From contig CAWGPP010000022.1 in NCBI GenBank assembly GCA_963824545.1, forward strand, positions 62,001 through 126,000: DNA of 64,000 nucleotides. Direction: 5' to 3'. This stretch comes from Bog-532 sp963824545. Its GTDB lineage: Bacteria > Actinomycetota > Actinomycetes > Streptosporangiales > Streptosporangiaceae. Below are positions 59,719 to 64,000 of this stretch, in pieces; within the stretch, counting starts at the first letter, position 1; each line of letters starts with the position of its first letter. Made by a program: the position numbers and the translations under genes. The notes beneath the pieces are model-generated. The model did not search any database. It saw only the letters and a program-made list of their open reading frames with translations, and had not been told where the DNA came from.

Positions 59719-62091
59719 CTATTGAGAATGGCGATCGGCGGCCGGCCCGGCATCCGGGAATTCCCGGATGCCGCCACGTATTTTCAGCGGCTGGCCGGCT
59801 GACCAGGCGGCTATCTGCGCCCGGGTGCTGACGCCGAGCTTGTCCATGATGTGCTGCACGTGGGTCTCCACGGTCCGGGCGGAGATGACCAGCTCGGCCG
59901 CGATCTGGCTGTTAGACAGCCCCCGGGCCACCAGCACCGCCACATCCTGCTCCCGGCGCGTAAGTCGCCCGGGACGCGCGCCCGCCTGCGTGCCCTCCGA
60001 TCGCGGCGTCGGCCGTGACGATTCGCCGAGGGCCAGAGCGATCGCGTCCGCCCGGCTCATCGCGGTCCCCTTTGCGAGCGCCGCCTGGCCCTCACTATCT
60101 GGCAAGGCTTCCCTGGCCGCGGCGAGCGCCGCATCGTGGTACCCGCGGAGCGCGGGTTGCAGTACGGCCGGAACGGCCGCCCATGCCGCGTCGGCCGCCC
60201 CCATCAGAGTGAGGGCCAGGACCGCCTGCTTGCGCGCGGCGGCGATCCAGGCCAGGGCGTTCAGGCACTCGGCGACCCCGACCGGGTCATCTATGACGCG
60301 CAGGCCGCGGAGCGAGTCGCACACCAGCGCCGCCGCCCCGTCAGGATCGCCCAGCAGCCAGGTCGCGACCGCGAGCCCCCACCGGGCGTAGCCCTGGTAC
60401 CAGACATTGCCGGTGCGCTCGGCCAGCCGCGCGCACTCGCCGAACCGGGCCGCCGCCAGCTGCGATTCCCCGGAGCACAGGTGGATGAAGCCGAGCTGCG
60501 TCAGCGCCAGCGCCACCCCAATCTGGTCGGCCGACTGCTGATGCAGCCTCAGGGCGTTCTCCGCCATGACGTGCCCCTGATCGACATCCCCGAGATAGTA
60601 CAGAACGTAGCCGAGCTGGCTCGATGCGTACGCGATTGACCGGACATCACCGGCGCCCGGGGCCGCCTCAAGCGTTGCCTCCAGCAGCGCGCGGGCGGCG
60701 GGGAGGTCACCCTGGACCAGCGCCAGGAAACCAGCGACCCACAGCGCCCGGGGCCGCACGCCGGCCGCCTTGTCCAGTTTCTCGAGCAAGGCGGCCAGGA
60801 TACGGCGGCCCTCGGTGAGATGACCGTGGGTCTCCCAGTACCGCCACAGGTCACACGCCAGCTCGATCCCGGCCGCTACCTCCCGCGGCTCGGACAGGCA
60901 GAACGCCAGGGCGGCCCGCAGGTTCTCGTGCTCCTGATCGAGATGCCCGATCCATTCGGCCCGGCGGGGCCCGAACGCCTCCTGCTCTGCGGCCAGCGCC
61001 GCATACCAGTCGCGATGCCGGGCCCGGAACTCCCGCTCGCTGCCTTCGGCGCGGAGCTTACCCAGGCCGAACTCGCCGATGGTATCCAGCAGCCGGTACC
61101 GTGCCTTGCCGTCTCCCGCGCCCCGCATCAGGATCGACTTGGCCACCAGCCCGTCGACCAGGTCCACGACCAGCTCGGCGGTGATGTCGCCGGTGGCGCA
61201 GACCGCTTCAGCGGCGTCCAGGTCGAAGGACCCGGCGAACACCGAGACGCGGCGCCACATGGCCTGCTCGGCCTCGGTCAGCAGACCGTAACTCCACGCT
61301 AGCGCAGCGTGCAAAGTCCGGTGGTGCGGCGCATCCGCAGGACCGCCGCCAGACAGCAGGTCGAACCGTGAGTCCAGGCGGGCCAGGATCTGCCCTGGCG
61401 ACAAGGACCGCAGCCGGACCGCGGCCAGCTCGACTGCCAGCGGGATCCCATCCAGAGCGCGGCACACACCGGCCACGGCCGCGCCGTTGCCGGCGTCCAG
61501 CGTGAACCCCGGCAGTACCGCGCCGGCCCGGTCCGCGAATAGCCGCACCGCCTCGAACCGCAGCAGTTCCTCCGGACTAGTTGGGCCATCCTCGGCCGGG
61601 ATGGTCATGGGCGGCACCGTCACGGTGACTTCACCTGCGACCCCCAGCACATGCCGACTCGTCGCGATAATCCGCAGGGACGGGGAGGCGCGCAACAGCG
61701 CGTCCGCCATCACCGCGCACCCGTCCGCCAGGTGCTCGCACTGATCGAGCACCAGCAGCAGTTGTCTGCCCGCCAGGCGGTCCGACAGCGACGCCACCGC
61801 CCAGCGCGACGACTGGTCAGACAGCCCCAGCGATCGCGCCACCTCCGGTACCAGCAGCGCAGAATCCCGCAGTCTCCCCAGCTCGGCCAGCCACACGCCA
61901 TCATCAAACGCCCGCCGCGCGCCCCACGCGGCCTGCACGGCCAGCCGGGTCTTGCCGATTCCTCCAGGACCAGTCAGCGTCACCATCCGGGCCGTGCCCA
62001 GCGCCCGTCGGACCAGAGCAAGTTCCGCCCGCCGCCCAACGAACTCAGTGAGCTCACCGCGCAGCCTGCCAGCCGGCTTCTCAGAACCCAT
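59719..62091 (-). CDS. LuxR-family regulator with NB-ARC-type ATPase (AfsR/LAL-like)
   Basis: A 790-residue regulator. The ATPase has Walker A GPGGIGKTRLA near residue 42-50, Walker B LLLVLDQCEHLADG, ATSRHVLGV and GIPLAVELAAVRLRSLS. A TPR-like helical middle follows. The C-terminal LuxR HTH is LTRREQDVAVLVARGLSNSQ, IAAELVISARTVETHVQHIM, DKLGVSTRAQIAAW. Unlike the gene at 527-2611 it is complete. It precedes the DUF4242-MMPL genes by 49 bp and may control or be co-transcribed with them. ATG 62091. Confidence 0.92.
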   Translation of the reverse strand: MGSEKPAGRLRGELTEFVGRRAELALVRRALGTARMVTLTGPGGIGKTRLAVQAAWGARRAFDDGVWLAELGRLRDSALLVPEVARSLGLSDQSSRWAVASLSDRLAGRQLLLVLDQCEHLADGCAVMADALLRASPSLRIIATSRHVLGVAGEVTVTVPPMTIPAEDGPTSPEELLRFEAVRLFADRAGAVLPGFTLDAGNGAAVAGVCRALDGIPLAVELAAVRLRSLSPGQILARLDSRFDLLSGGGPADAPHHRTLHAALAWSYGLLTEAEQAMWRRVSVFAGSFDLDAAEAVCATGDITAELVVDLVDGLVAKSILMRGAGDGKARYRLLDTIGEFGLGKLRAEGSEREFRARHRDWYAALAAEQEAFGPRRAEWIGHLDQEHENLRAALAFCLSEPREVAAGIELACDLWRYWETHGHLTEGRRILAALLEKLDKAAGVRPRALWVAGFLALVQGDLPAARALLEATLEAAPGAGDVRSIAYASSQLGYVLYYLGDVDQGHVMAENALRLHQQSADQIGVALALTQLGFIHLCSGESQLAAARFGECARLAERTGNVWYQGYARWGLAVATWLLGDPDGAAALVCDSLRGLRVIDDPVGVAECLNALAWIAAARKQAVLALTLMGAADAAWAAVPAVLQPALRGYHDAALAAAREALPDSEGQAALAKGTAMSRADAIALALGESSRPTPRSEGTQAGARPGRLTRREQDVAVLVARGLSNSQIAAELVISARTVETHVQHIMDKLGVSTRAQIAAWSAGQPLKIRGGIREFPDAGPAADRHSQ

Positions 62092-62190
62092 CGCGCCATC
62101 TGTCAGCCGCCTCAGAACCGTGTAACACCTGAGCAACGCTAGGCGGAACAAGGTGCGGCCGGCAATGGCCCGCCGTCACGGGGAGCGCCA

Positions 62191-62874
62191 TCACGGGCCG
62201 GGGGAGGCCCTTCCTGTGCCGCCGAGGCCCGCTCGCATGACGGGGCCGCTCGGATGCCGGACGAGGGCCACGGCGGCGTCGACGGTGAGGCCGAGTGCCG
62301 CCCCGCCCGCAATGTCCAGCGGGAGGTGAGCGCCCACGTAGATGCGAGAAAGGCCGACGAGCGGCGCGACGGCGGCGACGGCAGCGCGCCCGGACGGGCT
62401 GAGGCGCGGGAAGGCAGCCGCACCCAGGGCGACCGCCACGCCCGCGTGCCCGGACAGGTACCCGAGCCCGGAGGCCTCGCGGCCGCGGGTGCGGGTGCCG
62501 CTGATCAGTGTCGCTGGCCGCGGCCGGCGTACCATCTGCTTGACCAGCTTGGAGAGGGCCCATGTGCCCGTGCCGCCCGCGAGCAGGCGGCCCGCAAGCG
62601 CACGGTCGCGGGCCAGCAGCGCCACGCTGGCCGCCGCGGGCGCGGCACCGAGCGCTCCTAGCTGCATGATGACCCAGGCGGGACGGTAGAGCGAGTCGGG
62701 CAGGCCGTTGACGGCCCGGAACGCCCTGGCCTCGCGCTGCCCTACGCGGTTCCGCCGCGCCGACAATGCGGTGACCAGTACCGCTGCCGGGCCCAGGCCG
62801 AGCGTGAACCGGGGATCGGCCAGCAAGCGCAGGGGAGAGGGCCGCTGGGTGCGGGTGGACGGGGGCGAGCTCAC
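62191..62874 (-). CDS. PAP2-family membrane phosphatase, second of a pair
   Basis: A 227-residue PAP2 enzyme: KQMVRRPRP (KxxxxxxRP), GYLSGHAGVAVALGA (SGH) and SRIYVGAHLPLDI (SRxxxxxHxxxD with catalytic His). Membrane helices lie between. It should remove phosphate from lipid phosphates such as undecaprenyl pyrophosphate or phosphatidic acid at the outer face. GTG 62874 overlaps its neighbour's stop (GTGA). Confidence 0.88.
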   Translation of the reverse strand: MSSPPSTRTQRPSPLRLLADPRFTLGLGPAAVLVTALSARRNRVGQREARAFRAVNGLPDSLYRPAWVIMQLGALGAAPAAASVALLARDRALAGRLLAGGTGTWALSKLVKQMVRRPRPATLISGTRTRGREASGLGYLSGHAGVAVALGAAAFPRLSPSGRAAVAAVAPLVGLSRIYVGAHLPLDIAGGAALGLTVDAAVALVRHPSGPVMRAGLGGTGRASPGP

Positions 62875-63620
62875 CGGGACCCGCCGGGGCGGGGAGTGCT
62901 GGGACTGGCGCTGGGCACGCCGAACACGAGGTTCAGCACGCCCCCTATGACCATGCCCAGACCCGCTCCCGCGACGACGTCCAAGGGAAAGTGCGCACCG
63001 AGATACATACGCGACAGGCATACCGCGGCGGCCACGGCCCAGGGCAGGACGTTCCACCAGCCTTTCAGGTAGGGCGCCACTAAAGTGGCGATCGCAAAGA
63101 TCACCATAGCGTGACCTGAGGGAAAGCTCAGCCCATGGGCTACGGCCTGGCCACGCAAGATTACGCCAGAAACTGTCTCCGCGGGCCGGTCACGCTGGAC
63201 AACCGTCTTGGCCACGGACTCCAGCGATATCTTCAGCGGTAGCGCCACCGCCAGGGCAGCGGCCAGCCGCAGCTTCCGCAGCAGCGCGGCTGCGGCGGCC
63301 GCCAGCGGAATCGCCCCGATCGCTCCCGACAATTGCATGACCCACAGCGGCGCATACAGCCACCCAGGCCAGTGGTTGATCCGGCGGAACAGGGCCACGT
63401 CTGTACCCAGGACGAGCCGGTTCGCTACGAGCACCCCGCATACGACCACCACGCCGAGCCCGGCGGCGACCACAAGGACGTCGGCCCATCGCCGCTGGTA
63501 CGTCCGGCCGTCCGGAGCCCGGAACCACCAGCGGGTCAGCCACGTGCCCAGCTTCCGTGCCCCGCCAGCCGTGTCAGCACCTGCCGGATGAACCGGCTCT
63601 CCGGCTGCATCTGTCGTCAT
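62871..63620 (-). CDS. PAP2-family membrane phosphatase, first of a pair
   Basis: A 249-residue PAP2 enzyme with an N-terminal cytoplasmic tail and a helix (DVLVVAAGLGVVVVCGVLVA), KTVVQRDRP, LSFPSGHAMVIFAIATLV and SRMYLGAHFPLDVVAG. It shares its architecture with the downstream copy and is translated with it. ATG 63620 is preferred to 63785. Confidence 0.88.
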   Translation of the reverse strand: MTTDAAGEPVHPAGADTAGGARKLGTWLTRWWFRAPDGRTYQRRWADVLVVAAGLGVVVVCGVLVANRLVLGTDVALFRRINHWPGWLYAPLWVMQLSGAIGAIPLAAAAAALLRKLRLAAALAVALPLKISLESVAKTVVQRDRPAETVSGVILRGQAVAHGLSFPSGHAMVIFAIATLVAPYLKGWWNVLPWAVAAAVCLSRMYLGAHFPLDVVAGAGLGMVIGGVLNLVFGVPSASPSTPRPGGSR

Positions 63621-63816
63621 CGTGGCCACCACACCCGCGGGGCAGGTTTCATCCTTCTGGGCAGAATAACGGTGCCGCCCGCCAACGGCTGGCCATACGT
63701 GCCGCCGAGCGGTCCAGGCCGAGGACGGCCGCGCCGTCCCCGGCGCCGACGGCGCGTACGGTCCTCGCCACCAGGGTCGCCGCATGGCATCCTGGCGACA
63801 GGACCGCGGGAGAATC

Positions 63817-64000
63817 GTGACGAAGCCGCCTGAAACCCACGTCGAAGCACCCGCGAAACGCGGGGACCGGCTTGTGCCGCCCGCACGCTACCGGCATCCG
63901 GGCGACGTGATCCGCCTGATCATCGCGGGGCTTGTACTCGCCGGAGCGCTGGGGGTCAGCGCCGCTACCCATGCCGCCTATGCCGGTGCAGGTGCTGTTG
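63817..64000 (+). CDS. Membrane protein, N-terminal fragment at the right edge
   Basis: From GTG 63817 (GGGAG just upstream) the frame is open to the window edge: a basic lead with RYRHPGDVIRLIIAGLVLAG, then ALGVSAATHAAYAGAGAV. This resembles the start of actinomycete proteins with a lysyl-phosphatidylglycerol-synthase-like membrane domain, but 61 residues are too few to be sure. It is divergent from the PAP2 pair across a 196-bp gap. Confidence 0.5.
   Translation, partial: MTKPPETHVEAPAKRGDRLVPPARYRHPGDVIRLIIAGLVLAGALGVSAATHAAYAGAGAV

Overview
The window is about 70% GC or higher. Reading frames use G/C at third positions, starts are often GTG or TTG, and several genes overlap by GTGA or ATGA. 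The gene families are typical of a mycelial actinomycete: XRE-DUF5753/DUF397/ATPase trios, LAL-type LuxR regulators, DUF3052, DUF4242, CYTH, an MMPL transporter, and SelA/SelB with tRNA-Sec. The genus cannot be fixed from the sequence. Many genes and gaps carry short tandem repeats of 15 to 45 bp. At least seven reading frames are broken by single-base differences; these are either real decay or residual assembly errors.

Layout. 1-562 is the end of a Tn7-like element (TnsA-like gene plus end repeats) that cuts the C-terminus off a LAL regulator (527-2611). 2686-14980 is mostly chromosomal: two DUF899 genes, an ArsR/SRPBCC operon with a large operator palindrome, a secreted carboxylesterase, an acyl-CoA ligase, YbaK, and a WhiJ-like trio. 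That trio is interleaved with two paralogous RelA/SpoT-fold modules. One is a single-chain fusion (12369-13313); the other is a two-gene pair (15126-16419). 16367-26637 holds a TetR/MFS efflux pair, a two-component system, ApbE, CYTH, a PCMT-like methyltransferase and a membrane glycosyltransferase. A decayed IS607-type element follows (26880-28162), then a second acyl-CoA ligase, then selA-selB (31287-34846).

After a GH13 alpha-glucosidase and a decayed IS200/IS605 element comes tRNA-Sec (41175-41267). It is an integration hotspot. Its 3' 64 bp recur at 49428-49491, bracketing an 8.2 kb island. The island carries a tyrosine integrase, an excisionase and small regulators (PadR, XRE, MerR-RyR), but no recognisable replication or transfer genes. 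Just outside the right att copy a 3.25 kb transposon (DDE transposase + atypical tyrosine recombinase + DUF6788) has landed. It separates the att from the C-terminal remnant of a second integrase, so elements have accreted here more than once.

The right end (53181-64000) is chromosomal again: a two-TM protein, a P-type ATPase with altered ion-site motifs, a DUF4242-MMPL operon with a LuxR-type regulator upstream, two overlapping PAP2 phosphatases, and the start of a membrane protein running off the edge.

The strongest candidates for something undescribed are the paired RelA/SpoT-fold modules (split and fused versions of the same two domains 2 kb apart), the tRNA-Sec island with its MerR-RyR protein, and the three-gene transposon.
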